A stretch of 64,000 bases of DNA from a delta proteobacterium NaphS2 (GCA_000179315.1 ADZZ01000176.1:18082-82081); one strand, 5' to 3'. Positions 24,413 through 33,547 are shown, counted from the first letter of the stretch. Numbers and translations: made by a program. Notes: a model not told the origin generated them from the sequence alone.

Positions 24413-25478
24413 TCGTTACATCATGCGTGAAATATCCAAGCCCGCGATGACGATATGTACCGTGCTAATGGGTATTTTCGGGTCCTATATCGCCACCCGG
24501 TATCTGGAGGATGCGGTCCAGGGACAGTTGCCGGGTTCCACGGTCATCCTTTTGGTTCTGCTCAGAATCGCCATTTCCCTGGAGGTGTTGTTGCCGACGA
24601 CCCTGTATTTATCGGTAATGATTGCCTTTGGCCGCTTTTACATGAATGCTGAAATGACCGGCATGTCTGCCTGCGGCATAAGCATGGTTCGCGTGCTGAA
24701 ACCTGTTATGCTTTTAGCCGTTACGGCCGGTATGATCGTAGCCTGTTTTTCTCTGTACATTCGCCCCTGGGCATGGAATCAGTTTTTTGAATTGAAGACC
24801 GGAGCAAAGGTGGATTTTGATATCACGCGAATGAAAGGTGGAAATTTTTATGAAATCGAGGATGGCGAAAGGGTCCTCTTTGCAGACAAGGTTGATCACG
24901 GCAAACATCGCGCCCTGCATGTATTTATGCAGATCAAGCGCCATGGTGAACTGGAAATCGTTTATGCGGAGAGTGCCACACAGCGTTTCCGGAATACGAC
25001 CCCGGAACCTGTTCTGGTATTTCAAAACGGTCGTTTGTACACGTTTTCCGAAACCGAAAAGACATGGAAAATTTTACAGTTCAGGAATCTGGAAATGTCC
25101 CTGACGTCCAACAATGTGGAACCGTTGAAACAAAAAGCGAAGGCATTTTCAACCGAACAACTGTGGCATTCGGATCATCCGGAAGCGCTCGCTGAATTAC
25201 AGTGGCGACTGACGGCGCCGTTTTCAACCATCCTGTTGGCTCTTCTTGGCGTACCATTGAGCCGATCCTTCCCAAGGCAGGGAAAATACACCAAAGTGCC
25301 CCTCGGGATTTTAGTTTTCGCCGTGTATTACAACCTGAGCGCAATCACCAAAAAATGGGTCGGGCAGGGTGTTGTGGGCGGCGTACCGGGAATCTGGTGG
25401 ATACAGATACTGTTGGCCTGCTTGCTGTTGGTGCTTCTGCGGCCGCCACGCCACGCATTTCGCAGGCACAGCCGATAA
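24402..25478 (+). CDS. Second LptF/LptG-family permease of the locus
   Basis: 358 residues. The GTG at 24402, overlapping the preceding stop by 11 bp and following GGGATGGGA, gives the expected start VIIDRYIMREISKPAMTICTVLMGIFGSYIATRYL. Two N-terminal helices, the coupling-loop motif LSVMIAFGRFYMNAEMTGMSACGISM, a third helix, a periplasmic jellyroll and three C-terminal helices (including APFSTILLALLGVPLSR, typical of LptF) are all visible. It pairs naturally with the LptG-like protein at 6998. Neither lptA, lptB nor lptC is in the locus, so the ATPase must be shared with the lipopolysaccharide system, or the permeases act with the ABC protein at 20628. Confidence 0.85.
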   Translation: MIIDRYIMREISKPAMTICTVLMGIFGSYIATRYLEDAVQGQLPGSTVILLVLLRIAISLEVLLPTTLYLSVMIAFGRFYMNAEMTGMSACGISMVRVLKPVMLLAVTAGMIVACFSLYIRPWAWNQFFELKTGAKVDFDITRMKGGNFYEIEDGERVLFADKVDHGKHRALHVFMQIKRHGELEIVYAESATQRFRNTTPEPVLVFQNGRLYTFSETEKTWKILQFRNLEMSLTSNNVEPLKQKAKAFSTEQLWHSDHPEALAELQWRLTAPFSTILLALLGVPLSRSFPRQGKYTKVPLGILVFAVYYNLSAITKKWVGQGVVGGVPGIWWIQILLACLLLVLLRPPRHAFRRHSR

Positions 25479-25586
25479 GGTGTAGGCGGCACAAGGGGGA
25501 CTTCCGCATCAGGGACAGTCACAGCATCGAAGACCTCGGAACAAAAAGGAAATATACTTCCGGCTCACCCAAACGGGAGACAAGAT

Positions 25587-27812
25587 ATGAATTGGCAACA
25601 AGCGTGTGACCTGGCCCGCGCCAGGGGCGAAGGCGTTGTCCCGACGGTGTGCGGTATGTGCGGCCCCGGCGGGCCCGGAGGGGGGTGCGGCGTCTATGCC
25701 TTTACGAAAAACGGACGGTTCGTCCGGGTTGCGGGCATGGACGAGTCCCCCAACAATAGGGGCGCCCTTTGCGCAAAGGCGCACGCCGCTCCCCAGTGGG
25801 TCTACTCCGAAGACCGCCTGACCCATCCCCTGCGGCGCATCGGAAAGAAGGGGGCGGGCAGGTTCGAACGGATCGGATGGGATGAGGCCGTCGCCCAGGT
25901 CGCCGAAACCCTGCTCCGGCAAAAAGAGCGGTACGGCCCGGAATCCCTGGCCATCCTCTCTCCCGCCAAGCGGTCCTACAGCGATCTTCTTCAGCGCCTG
26001 GCCGTGGTCCACGGCTCTCCGAATTACGGCCACAGCGGCATTTGCGTGCTTCAGCGGGCCTTCGCCTTCATGTACACGTTCGCGGACTGGCCGGCGTCGG
26101 ATTACAACAACAGCGACATGATCATCTACTGGGGGAGCCAGCCGATTTTTTCGGCCCCCGTGGCGCCGGGGGCCCGGGCCTTTATGGCGGCCCGGCAGCG
26201 GGGGGCGCGCCTTATCGCCATAAAGCCCTCGGTGGAGCCGGACGTGGGCCTGGCCGATACCTGGGTGCCTGTGCGGCCGGGCACGGATGCCGCGCTGGCC
26301 CTGGCCATGCTGCATGTGGTAATCGGGGCGGATCTGATCGACCACGCGTTCGTTGCGCAGTGGTGTTACGGATTCGAAGCGCTTGCGGCCCATGTCCGGC
26401 AGTACTCCCCGGCCTGGGCCGAAACCGTCACCGGCGTTCCCGCGGCGCAGATCGAACAGGTGGCAAGGGATTACGCCACCTGCCCCAAAGCCGCCATCGA
26501 AGTGGGCAACGGCCTGGAGCACGCCCCGTCGGCCTGCGACACCATCCGGGCCATTGCCATGCTCATCGCCGTCACGGGCCACCTGGACCGGCCGGGCGGT
26601 AATCTGCTGACCTTGCCGCCCGGCGCCGGCCCCAAAACCGTCGCCCTCCGGGAACGGTATACACCGGAATATGTCGGAAAACTGGTGGCACCGGAGTTTC
26701 CCATGCCCTTCCAGCCCTTCATCGAAGGGCCCACATCGGCCTATTACCGCATCCTGGAGAGCGTGCTGACACAGGATCCCTATCCTGTCAGGGGACTGAT
26801 CGCACCGGGCACCCAGCCGCTGGCAAGCACCCGGGGGACGCGGAATGTCATGGCCGCCCTGGAAAAGCTTGAATTTTTCGTGACCGCGGATGTGATGCGT
26901 ACCGCCGAACTGCCCTGGGCCGACATCGTCATACCGCTGGCCACCGGTTACGAAACGGACCATCCATTCCAGATGGGGCCGCGCTGGCTCATGCCGACCA
27001 ACCGGGTCATCCCGCCCCTGGGTCCCTATAAGTCCATGTTCGAATTCATCCTGGACCTGGCCTGCGCCATGGGCTATGGTGACGATTTCTGGCAGGGGGA
27101 CGTCACGGCGTGCATGGATGACCAGCTTTCGCCCCTTGGCACGGACATGGAAACCTTACGGCGGCATCCCACCGGGATCACCTATCCCCCGCCCCCGCCT
27201 CCCGCATACGAAAAGTACGAACAGGTCTTTCGCCGCCCAAGCCCCCGCCTGGACAAGCGCCCCTTTCTTCCCCAGGGCCGGGTGGCCTTGTACAACACCA
27301 GCTTTGAACAGGAGGGTTTTCCGCCCATGCCCGAATGGCGGGAGCCGCCGGAAAGCCTTTCCGCCACCCCGGAAATTGCCGCAACCTTTCCCCTCATTCT
27401 TTCCGACTACCATACCTCGAAGAACTTCAGTGCGTCGTGGCAGCGGAACGTTCCGTGTTTGCGGGAGATTCAGCCCGATCCCGTGCTGCACATCCATCCC
27501 GACACGGCCGCGGCCCGGGGTATCGCCGACGGAGATTGGGTGTGGCTGACCTCCCCCCACGGCCGGCTCAAGGTCAGGGCCGAACGCTATCCCGGCATAC
27601 GTCCCGATACCGTCATGCTCCTTCACGGCTGGTGGCAGGGCTGCCGTGAACTGGGCATGGCGGATTATCCCCTGCTGGACGGCGGCGCCAACGTAAACCT
27701 CCTGTACAGCGTAGACCCGGAAAAGGCCTACGATCCCATGGTGACGGCGATGTCAAGCCAGACCCTGGTAGAGGTCGAAAAAGTTGTGGAATCCCAAGGA
27801 GAAGCGTGTTGA
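25587..27812 (+). CDS. Molybdopterin oxidoreductase (DMSO-reductase family) catalytic subunit
   Basis: 741 residues. N-terminal iron-sulfur ligands lie at VCGMCGPGGPGGGCGVYAF...RGALCAKAHAA; the spacing C-x2-C-x8-C is longer than the family norm because of a glycine-rich insertion. Then come the bis-MGD domains: RPGTDAALALAMLHVV, ATGHLDRPGG-like VTGHLDRPGGNLLTLP, and a C-terminal MopB domain (LILSDYHTSKNFSASWQRN...VLHIHPDTAAARGIADGDWVWLTSPHGRLKVRA). No twin-arginine signal is visible, so it is probably cytoplasmic. The stop codon overlaps by 1 nt the start of a four-cluster ferredoxin subunit. Substrate is unknown; thiosulfate/polysulfide reductase-like or non-redox hydratase-like members are possible. 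Noticeably more GC-rich than neighbouring genes. Confidence 0.88.
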   Translation: MNWQQACDLARARGEGVVPTVCGMCGPGGPGGGCGVYAFTKNGRFVRVAGMDESPNNRGALCAKAHAAPQWVYSEDRLTHPLRRIGKKGAGRFERIGWDEAVAQVAETLLRQKERYGPESLAILSPAKRSYSDLLQRLAVVHGSPNYGHSGICVLQRAFAFMYTFADWPASDYNNSDMIIYWGSQPIFSAPVAPGARAFMAARQRGARLIAIKPSVEPDVGLADTWVPVRPGTDAALALAMLHVVIGADLIDHAFVAQWCYGFEALAAHVRQYSPAWAETVTGVPAAQIEQVARDYATCPKAAIEVGNGLEHAPSACDTIRAIAMLIAVTGHLDRPGGNLLTLPPGAGPKTVALRERYTPEYVGKLVAPEFPMPFQPFIEGPTSAYYRILESVLTQDPYPVRGLIAPGTQPLASTRGTRNVMAALEKLEFFVTADVMRTAELPWADIVIPLATGYETDHPFQMGPRWLMPTNRVIPPLGPYKSMFEFILDLACAMGYGDDFWQGDVTACMDDQLSPLGTDMETLRRHPTGITYPPPPPPAYEKYEQVFRRPSPRLDKRPFLPQGRVALYNTSFEQEGFPPMPEWREPPESLSATPEIAATFPLILSDYHTSKNFSASWQRNVPCLREIQPDPVLHIHPDTAAARGIADGDWVWLTSPHGRLKVRAERYPGIRPDTVMLLHGWWQGCRELGMADYPLLDGGANVNLLYSVDPEKAYDPMVTAMSSQTLVEVEKVVESQGEAC

Positions 27813-28357
27813 TGGCATATCTGATCTCATTCGATCCTGAAAAATGCACCCAGTGCCTCGGGTGCGAAACCGCGTGCAAGCTGTGGCGGAACCTGCCTTA
27901 CGGGATCCGTTACCGCCGGGTTCTCAACCTTTGGGACGGGGCCTATCCCGAGGTGAAAAGCACGGGGTTCTCCCTGGCCTGCCTGCATTGCACGACGCCT
28001 GCCTGTATGGCCGCCTGCCCGGCCGACGCCATTTTCAGGAACGCCGAAGACGGCCGGGTACTTGTGGATACGGAGCGCTGCACCGGCTGCCGGACCTGTG
28101 CCCGGGCCTGCCCCTTCGGGGTTCCCCAGTTCGGGGAGGACAAGACCATGCAAAAGTGCGATCTGTGCGCTGACCATGCCGCGGCCGGCTTCGATCCCCC
28201 CTGCGTGAGCACCTGTCCCGGACAGGCCCTGGTGTTTGAAGCGGTGACCCCGGCGGAAAAAAAGGCCAGGGAAACCATGACGGCAAGAATGCTCAAGAAA
28301 TACGGGGTATTGCGGAAGGCAAAAACGCCAACGGTTAAGTCCGTAAAATCTACGTGA
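27812..28357 (+). CDS. Four-cluster iron-sulfur subunit (DmsB/PsrB-like)
   Basis: 181 residues starting at ATG 27812, preceded by AAGGAGAAG and overlapping the molybdoenzyme stop. Four cysteine groups are visible in order: CTQCLGCETAC, CLHCTTPACMAACP, CTGCRTCARACP and CDLCADH...PCVSTCP, which together bind four [4Fe-4S] clusters in the NrfC/DmsB/PsrB style. It would pass electrons between the molybdopterin subunit and a partner. No membrane-anchor subunit (DmsC/NrfD) follows, so either the anchor is encoded elsewhere or the enzyme is soluble. The C terminus is basic and lysine-rich. Confidence 0.92.
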   Translation: MAYLISFDPEKCTQCLGCETACKLWRNLPYGIRYRRVLNLWDGAYPEVKSTGFSLACLHCTTPACMAACPADAIFRNAEDGRVLVDTERCTGCRTCARACPFGVPQFGEDKTMQKCDLCADHAAAGFDPPCVSTCPGQALVFEAVTPAEKKARETMTARMLKKYGVLRKAKTPTVKSVKST

Positions 28358-28370
28358 GAGGTTTAATCAT

Positions 28371-29309
28371 ATGACGATCGTTTCCAAGCATATCACCCCT
28401 TTGTCCGGGTTCGGATCGGTCACGGGTGTTCCTCGGCTTCCCGACGGGTTCGCGGAGGCTTTCGAGAGTTTCCGGGTCGATACCGGAAAGATCAGGCTGC
28501 ACGCTGTCATCGGCGGCAGCGGCGAACCGTTGCTTCTGCATTGCGGATGGCCGCAAAGCTGGTTTGCATGGCGTTACCTGATGCTGCCGCTGAGCAAGCA
28601 CTTCACGGTAATTGCGGTCGATCCGCGGGGGCTCGGCATTTCCAACAAGCCCGCGGCCGGCTTCGACGTCGATACACTGGCGGACGACATGTTCAATCTC
28701 ATGGACGTGCTTGGCCACGATCGCTTTGCGATGGCGGGACATGATATCGGTGTGATGGTCGGCTACGCAATGGCCGCCGGCCGCCCCGAACGGATCAGCC
28801 GAATAGCCCTCGGGGAAGGAACCATCCCCGGTGCCTCGCCATCGCCGGCATTGATCCCTGACGACCGGCGGATGAGCGATTTTCTGTGGCACTTTAATTT
28901 CAATCGCGCGCTGGATGTGAACGAGCGGCTCGTGGAGGGCCGCGAGGACATCTATTTCAACTACCAGTTCGCCTCCAAGGCCGGATCCCCGGAGGCGGTG
29001 CCGAAATATGCCCGTGATTTCCATATCGAATTGTTGCGCCGGGTTCCCGGAACCCTGAAGGCGAGCTTCGACTATTACCGCGCCATCGATGAAACGATCC
29101 CGCAGGTCCGTCATCACATGGAAACGAAGGTTTCCGTGCCTGTTCTTGCCTTTGCCGGCGCCTTGGCATGCGGGCCCATGGTGGAGATCGAACAGCGGAG
29201 CCTGGCGACGAATGTCGAATCGCTGATCATTCCCGATTGTGGCCATTTCCCGGCCGAGGAAAAGCCGGAAGCTCTGCTTGCCGCACTGATCGACTTTTTC
29301 ACGGCATAA
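28371..29309 (+). CDS. Alpha/beta hydrolase, epoxide-hydrolase/haloalkanoate-dehalogenase-like
   Basis: 312 residues. The oxyanion-hole HG motif is slightly altered (LLLHCGWPQSWFAWRYL), followed by DPRGLGISNKP and the nucleophile elbow AGHDIGVMVGYAMA, where the nucleophile is Asp rather than Ser. The C-terminal catalytic His sits in PDCGHFPAEEKPEALLAAL. An Asp nucleophile points to an epoxide hydrolase or haloacetate dehalogenase. It has a short unusual N-terminal extension (about 25 residues). Physiological substrate unknown; it follows the ferredoxin gene by 13 bp and may be co-transcribed. Confidence 0.85.
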   Translation: MTIVSKHITPLSGFGSVTGVPRLPDGFAEAFESFRVDTGKIRLHAVIGGSGEPLLLHCGWPQSWFAWRYLMLPLSKHFTVIAVDPRGLGISNKPAAGFDVDTLADDMFNLMDVLGHDRFAMAGHDIGVMVGYAMAAGRPERISRIALGEGTIPGASPSPALIPDDRRMSDFLWHFNFNRALDVNERLVEGREDIYFNYQFASKAGSPEAVPKYARDFHIELLRRVPGTLKASFDYYRAIDETIPQVRHHMETKVSVPVLAFAGALACGPMVEIEQRSLATNVESLIIPDCGHFPAEEKPEALLAALIDFFTA

Positions 29310-29371
29310 GCATGCTGTGAGCATCATCGGGCGCGCGGCGATGCTTCAATCAAGCAACGGGAGGTATACAA

Positions 29372-30211
29372 ATGAGCCTACATCTTTCAGCAATCGCAAA
29401 AACGACCCAATCAAGTCTCGGCGATCATTTTTCCGCCCACCGCCTGGAACGTGGCCGCCTGAGGGGATTTATCGAGCCGATAATGGGATTTGATCATTTT
29501 GTAATGAGTGGCCCGACCTTCGCACCGCATCCACATGCCGGATTTTCAGCCATCACTTACATATTCGAAGACGCACAAGGCGCAATGCGCAATCGGGATT
29601 CCCTAGGCAATAATGTGCTGATCCAACCTGGTGAAATGGTGTGGACGCAAGCCGCCAGCGGTGTCATTCATGACGAGTCCCCGGAAGTGACCGGAAAGAC
29701 GGTGCATGGACTGCAGCTTTTTGTCAACCTGGCCAGCAAGAACAAACACATTGCGCCGGAAGTATTTTATCTTTCAAACGCGGATATTCCTGTTGTTGAA
29801 ACGGACGCAGGCAACCGCATTCGGGTATTAAGCGGAGCTTTGGGCGACGCCGTTTCGCCTGTCGAACAGGTCGAGCCTTTTGATTTCATGGACGTGACTT
29901 TGGTTGCGCCTTATGAGCAAACCATCCGGTCGAATTGGAACGCCATGGTGTATGTGCTTTCCGGAACGGTGCGCATGGGCGCCGATGCGCAATCGCATCA
30001 GCTTGAAAAAAATCAGGCGATTGGCATCCACGCCGACGATGAAGGCGGTGAGATACATATGGCGCCACAAGGTGAAGCCCGCATTTTGTTCTTCGCCGGG
30101 CAGGATTCCAAGGAACCTGTTGCGGTCCATGGACCTTTCATTATGAACACACCGGCGGAGATAGAGCTCGCATTCAGCCGTTATCGTAATGGCGAGATGG
30201 GACGGCTTTGA
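29372..30211 (+). CDS. Pirin-family bicupin protein
   Basis: 279 residues with a strong Shine-Dalgarno (GGGAGG) before ATG 29372. The pirin signature appears as HPHAGFSAITYIFEDAQGAMRNRDSLGNN...GEMVWTQAASGVIHDESPE...LQLFVNL, with metal-binding histidines in HPHAGF and VIHDE. A second cupin lies in the C-terminal half. Bacterial pirins include quercetinases and redox-sensing regulators; the substrate here is not predictable. It is convergent with a quinone-oxidoreductase-like gene, and with the preceding hydrolase forms a small group likely related to handling reactive or xenobiotic compounds. Confidence 0.88.
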   Translation: MSLHLSAIAKTTQSSLGDHFSAHRLERGRLRGFIEPIMGFDHFVMSGPTFAPHPHAGFSAITYIFEDAQGAMRNRDSLGNNVLIQPGEMVWTQAASGVIHDESPEVTGKTVHGLQLFVNLASKNKHIAPEVFYLSNADIPVVETDAGNRIRVLSGALGDAVSPVEQVEPFDFMDVTLVAPYEQTIRSNWNAMVYVLSGTVRMGADAQSHQLEKNQAIGIHADDEGGEIHMAPQGEARILFFAGQDSKEPVAVHGPFIMNTPAEIELAFSRYRNGEMGRL

Positions 30212-30233
30212 CCCAGGTGGTTTGAAACAGCGC

Positions 30234-31139
30234 TCAGCTCACGCAAATGACGATCTTGCCCGTAACATGCCCGTCCATGCTGAGGGCCTGGGCTTCTCCG
30301 GATTGCGCCAGCGGAAAGGTCTTTTCGACATGCAGGCGCAAGGCACCTTCGGAATAGAGCCGTGCACCCTCCGCAAGGGCGCGTTCCGGATGCTCCCGGG
30401 GGCTGGTGGAAAACCGCACGCCATGCTCCGGCGCGGAGAAGTCGGAGATGGAGAGCACCCGCGAAGGATCGCCAACCATATCGATCAACTCGGGGATGAT
30501 GCCCGAGCCGGCGATATCCAGGGCGGCATCCACGCCCCGGGGCGTGAGTTCTCTCACACGCTCGGCCAGGCCCGGCCCGTACGTCGTCGGGATGGCGCCG
30601 AGCCCGCGCAGATAGTCATGTTTGGGCGTGCTTGCCGTCCCGATGACGGTGATCCCGCGATGGCGCGCGAACTGGATCACGGCGGAGCCCACCCCGCCCG
30701 CGGCGCCGCTCACCAGAAGTGTCTGGCCCGCGCTTACCCCCACCTGGTCAAGGCTGCGCAGCGCGGTTTCCGAAACCACGGCCAGGCCCCCGGCGACCTC
30801 GAACGGCATGTCGTCCGGCTTGACGGCCCAACTCGAAAGCACGGCGTACTCCGCCAGCGTATCGACACCGAGGCCGAAAACGGCCGCGCCGACGGCGACG
30901 CCGGTCACGCCCTCCCCGACCTCGTCCACGATCCCGGAGGCTTCGAAACCCACCCCGGCGGGGAATTCGACCGGGAAGATATCACGGAGATACCCGGTCA
31001 TCCGTTTCCAGTCCGCGGGGTTGACACCGGCGGCGCGAACGGCAATCCGCACCTGCCCCGCCCCGGCATGCGGTTCTTCGACATCGACCACCTTCAGGAC
31101 CTCGGGGCCTCCATACTCGCTGTAGTTGATTGCTTTCAT
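30234..31139 (-). CDS. NADPH:quinone oxidoreductase-like, zinc-independent MDR protein
   Basis: 301 residues of the medium-chain dehydrogenase/reductase superfamily. The N-terminal GroES-like domain contains EVLKVVDVEEPHAGAGQVRIAVRAAGVNPADWKRMTG, and the nucleotide-binding domain has LLVSGAAGGVGSAVIQFARHRG. The zinc-binding Cys/His pattern of alcohol dehydrogenases is absent, as expected for quinone oxidoreductases. Cytosolic, NADPH-dependent reduction of quinones or enones is the likely activity. A shadow reading frame of 325 codons exists on the other strand, but only this frame has the family motifs. Confidence 0.9.
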   Translation of the reverse strand: MKAINYSEYGGPEVLKVVDVEEPHAGAGQVRIAVRAAGVNPADWKRMTGYLRDIFPVEFPAGVGFEASGIVDEVGEGVTGVAVGAAVFGLGVDTLAEYAVLSSWAVKPDDMPFEVAGGLAVVSETALRSLDQVGVSAGQTLLVSGAAGGVGSAVIQFARHRGITVIGTASTPKHDYLRGLGAIPTTYGPGLAERVRELTPRGVDAALDIAGSGIIPELIDMVGDPSRVLSISDFSAPEHGVRFSTSPREHPERALAEGARLYSEGALRLHVEKTFPLAQSGEAQALSMDGHVTGKIVICVS

Positions 31140-31172
31140 GATGTTCTCCTTTTGGTCACAGTCTAACCAAGC

Positions 31173-33359
31173 TCAATTCGAAATCTCCTTTTCAATGTTG
31201 CACAGCAGCGCGGAGTGGGGCCAGCTGCCGGTTTCCTGACTGCAATACTCGGGGTCGTCCGGGCACAGGATATTGGCGTTGGACTCAAACACTTTGAAGA
31301 GCTCCGGCAGTTTCTCATCACTTTCCGGGAACCACCATCCGTGCTGCAGGTCGACCATGTCCTCGCGGATGGAATCCGAAACCCGGACCTTCTGGCGTAT
31401 CTTTCCCGAAGGCGTGGAAATGACAGCCCAGTCGCCGGCGGCAAGGCCTGATTTTTCCGCGGTGGACGGATGGATCGTGACAACGGGGTCGGGATGTTTT
31501 TTACGGGCCTTTTCGATCTGCCTGTGCTCGGAATGATACATGGGCTTAAAACGGCTCCCCGTGATGAGAACAAAGGGATACTCCCGGGCCAGGTCGGGAC
31601 TTCCCACGGGACTTAACACCGGTTCGCGGTACACCGGAAGGGGCGGCAGGTTCAGTTCCTCGAAAATCGAAGATTTAAGCTCCACCTTACCCGAAGGCGT
31701 GCCAAACCCGTATTTTTCGTACAGGCGGAACTCCCGCTCCCCGAAAATGCCGTACTGGTCGGAAAACGCTTTGAAGGTCAGTCCGATGGGCGCCAGGCAA
31801 TAATCGTAGACCTGTTCCACCGTTTCCCAGGGCCAGTGCGCCTCCTGACCGAGACGGAGGCCAAGGCCCCGGTAGAAATCATAGCTGTTGCGGCGTTCGT
31901 ATAGGGGCTCGATTCCCCGGGGACAGGGCATGCAGAAATCCCGGGTCAGCCAAAGTTCCGGCTGCTCCACGGTGGAAGAGGCCGGGAACACGTAATCGGC
32001 AAGGGCCGCCGAAGGGGTCAGGTAGTATTCCATCACCACATAGAGATCGAGGGCCTTTAGCGCTTCAAACACCTGCATGGTATTGGGAAAGGAGAGCAGC
32101 GGATTGCTTGCAAGGGAGATTGCCGCTCTCACGGGATAGGGTTTGCCGGTGATCATGGCGTTCACCACCTCCCTGGCATGGGCCAGGTTGGAGTGCCATG
32201 CTTCCGGGGCGGCCATGTAGCCTTCGGGCAGTTTTTTGTTGGCCGCCTGGTTCTTCTCCCATCCGGGAAACCCGAAAAAAGGATACATATCGGCGCCCAG
32301 TTGTTTGGCCCGCTGGCTTGCGGAGATGCTCTCATTCATCTCGAGGGCTTCCCAGTCGATGATTTTGCCGATGTCCCCGGCCATGCTGAGGGCTTCCCCG
32401 CCCGGAACCTCCAGATTGCCGGTGATGGCCCTGAGAATGGCCCGGGCCCGGGCGCACTGGGTGGCATTGATGCCTTGTTTGTCCAGGCCGTAGCCCCAGG
32501 GAATGGTTGCGGGTTTGGCAGCGGCATACATGCGGGCCGCTTTTACGACAAGCTCCGCGGGGATGCCGGTAATTTTAGCCACCTTTTCAGGGGAATAGTC
32601 CGCCGCGGCGGCTTTCAGATCCTCAAAGCCGATGGTCCAGTTGTCCACGAACGCTTTGTCATACAGGCCCTCCTCGATAATCAGGCGGATCCAGCCCAGC
32701 ATGAGGGCCACATCCGTGCCCGGCCGGATCTGGAGCCAGAGATCCGCCATTTCAGCCTCTTTTGTGCGTCTGGGTTCAACCACGATCAGTTGGACACCCT
32801 GTTTTTTGGCACGAACCAGTTCGGCATAGAGACCGACGGGATCGGAATTGACCGGATTGGCGCCCCAGAGGACAATACAGGAAGCTCTGACGGGACCAGG
32901 CATGCTCATGCCGCCGTAGGTAGCGTATTCGGTGGCGTAACTCGGGCACATGCAGACGTTGTTCACCCCGCAGGTGTTGGGTGAGCCGAACAGGTTGAAG
33001 AACCTGCGGCAGTCCCAATGGTAGGTCCGCTTGGTCCCGTGGGTGAAGGCCAGGGTTTCGGCGCCGTATCCGGCTTTAAGCGTTGAAAGTTTTTCCGCCA
33101 CCTCGTCCAGGGCCTGGTCCCATGTCAGCCTCTGCCATTGGCCGCTGCCTTTTTCTCCCTTGCGTTTCAAGGGATAGTTCAGGCGCTGGGGGTGATGGAC
33201 ATGATCCGGCATCAGCCGCCCCCTCTCGCAGATAACGCCCCGGGTGACCGGGTGGTCCGGATCGCCCGTCACTTTGACGATTTTGCCGTCTTCAATATGC
33301 AGCAAAGTGCCGCAGCGCGGATGGCAAAGTCCGCAATAGCTTTTTTTGATTGCAACCAT
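31173..33359 (-). CDS. Molybdopterin oxidoreductase, acetylene-hydratase-like size and layout
   Basis: 728 residues starting at ATG 33359, preceded on the minus strand by AAGGGGGGC. N-terminal cluster ligands YCGLCHPRCGTLLHI...GVICERGR fit C-x2-C-x3-C-xn-C. SPNTCGVNNVCMC (near residue 140) gives a candidate cysteine ligand to the metal. The MopB C-terminal domain is present (PFVLITGSRFKPMYHSEHRQIEK...VTIHPSTAEKSGLAAGDWAVISTPSGKIRQKVRV). Length and single-subunit nature recall acetylene hydratase and related tungsten/molybdenum enzymes of anaerobes, but I cannot prove that activity. It has no dedicated iron-sulfur partner and reads toward the quinone-oxidoreductase gene. A promoter lies at 33489-33517. 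Confidence 0.87.
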   Translation of the reverse strand: MVAIKKSYCGLCHPRCGTLLHIEDGKIVKVTGDPDHPVTRGVICERGRLMPDHVHHPQRLNYPLKRKGEKGSGQWQRLTWDQALDEVAEKLSTLKAGYGAETLAFTHGTKRTYHWDCRRFFNLFGSPNTCGVNNVCMCPSYATEYATYGGMSMPGPVRASCIVLWGANPVNSDPVGLYAELVRAKKQGVQLIVVEPRRTKEAEMADLWLQIRPGTDVALMLGWIRLIIEEGLYDKAFVDNWTIGFEDLKAAAADYSPEKVAKITGIPAELVVKAARMYAAAKPATIPWGYGLDKQGINATQCARARAILRAITGNLEVPGGEALSMAGDIGKIIDWEALEMNESISASQRAKQLGADMYPFFGFPGWEKNQAANKKLPEGYMAAPEAWHSNLAHAREVVNAMITGKPYPVRAAISLASNPLLSFPNTMQVFEALKALDLYVVMEYYLTPSAALADYVFPASSTVEQPELWLTRDFCMPCPRGIEPLYERRNSYDFYRGLGLRLGQEAHWPWETVEQVYDYCLAPIGLTFKAFSDQYGIFGEREFRLYEKYGFGTPSGKVELKSSIFEELNLPPLPVYREPVLSPVGSPDLAREYPFVLITGSRFKPMYHSEHRQIEKARKKHPDPVVTIHPSTAEKSGLAAGDWAVISTPSGKIRQKVRVSDSIREDMVDLQHGWWFPESDEKLPELFKVFESNANILCPDDPEYCSQETGSWPHSALLCNIEKEISN

Positions 33360-33488
33360 TTTGCCCCCCTTATTCAGTTTAACGTTGGCAAATACATTCC
33401 ATCTCAACAAAGGCTCAATTCCCCTCTCCATAAGCCTTTGTGCTACGGTTTACCTTTTTGCTTACTGTCGTCCATCCTGCTTACCCGG

Positions 33489-33517
33489 ATGATACAGGAA
33501 TACTTTTGTTTCTTCAA
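33489..33517 (-). promoter_or_regulatory. Sigma-70-type promoter of the 31173-33359 molybdoenzyme
   Basis: On the minus strand TTGAAG (33512-33517) and TATCAT (33489-33494) are 17 bp apart. The start of transcription would be near 33482, about 120 nt before the start codon. Confidence 0.5.
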
Positions 33518-33547
33518 GAATTGATTGGAAATTCACCTTACTTCCCT

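Noticed and set aside
25509..26963. Open frame of 484 codons on the minus strand
   Set aside because: Antisense shadow of the molybdopterin oxidoreductase; Gly/Arg/His-rich without domain signatures, caused by high GC content.
28350..29327. Open frame of 325 codons on the minus strand
   Set aside because: Antisense of the alpha/beta hydrolase, which has a complete catalytic triad in the plus frame.
30189..31166. Open frame of 325 codons on the plus strand
   Set aside because: Antisense of the quinone-oxidoreductase-like gene; only the minus-strand frame has MDR family motifs.
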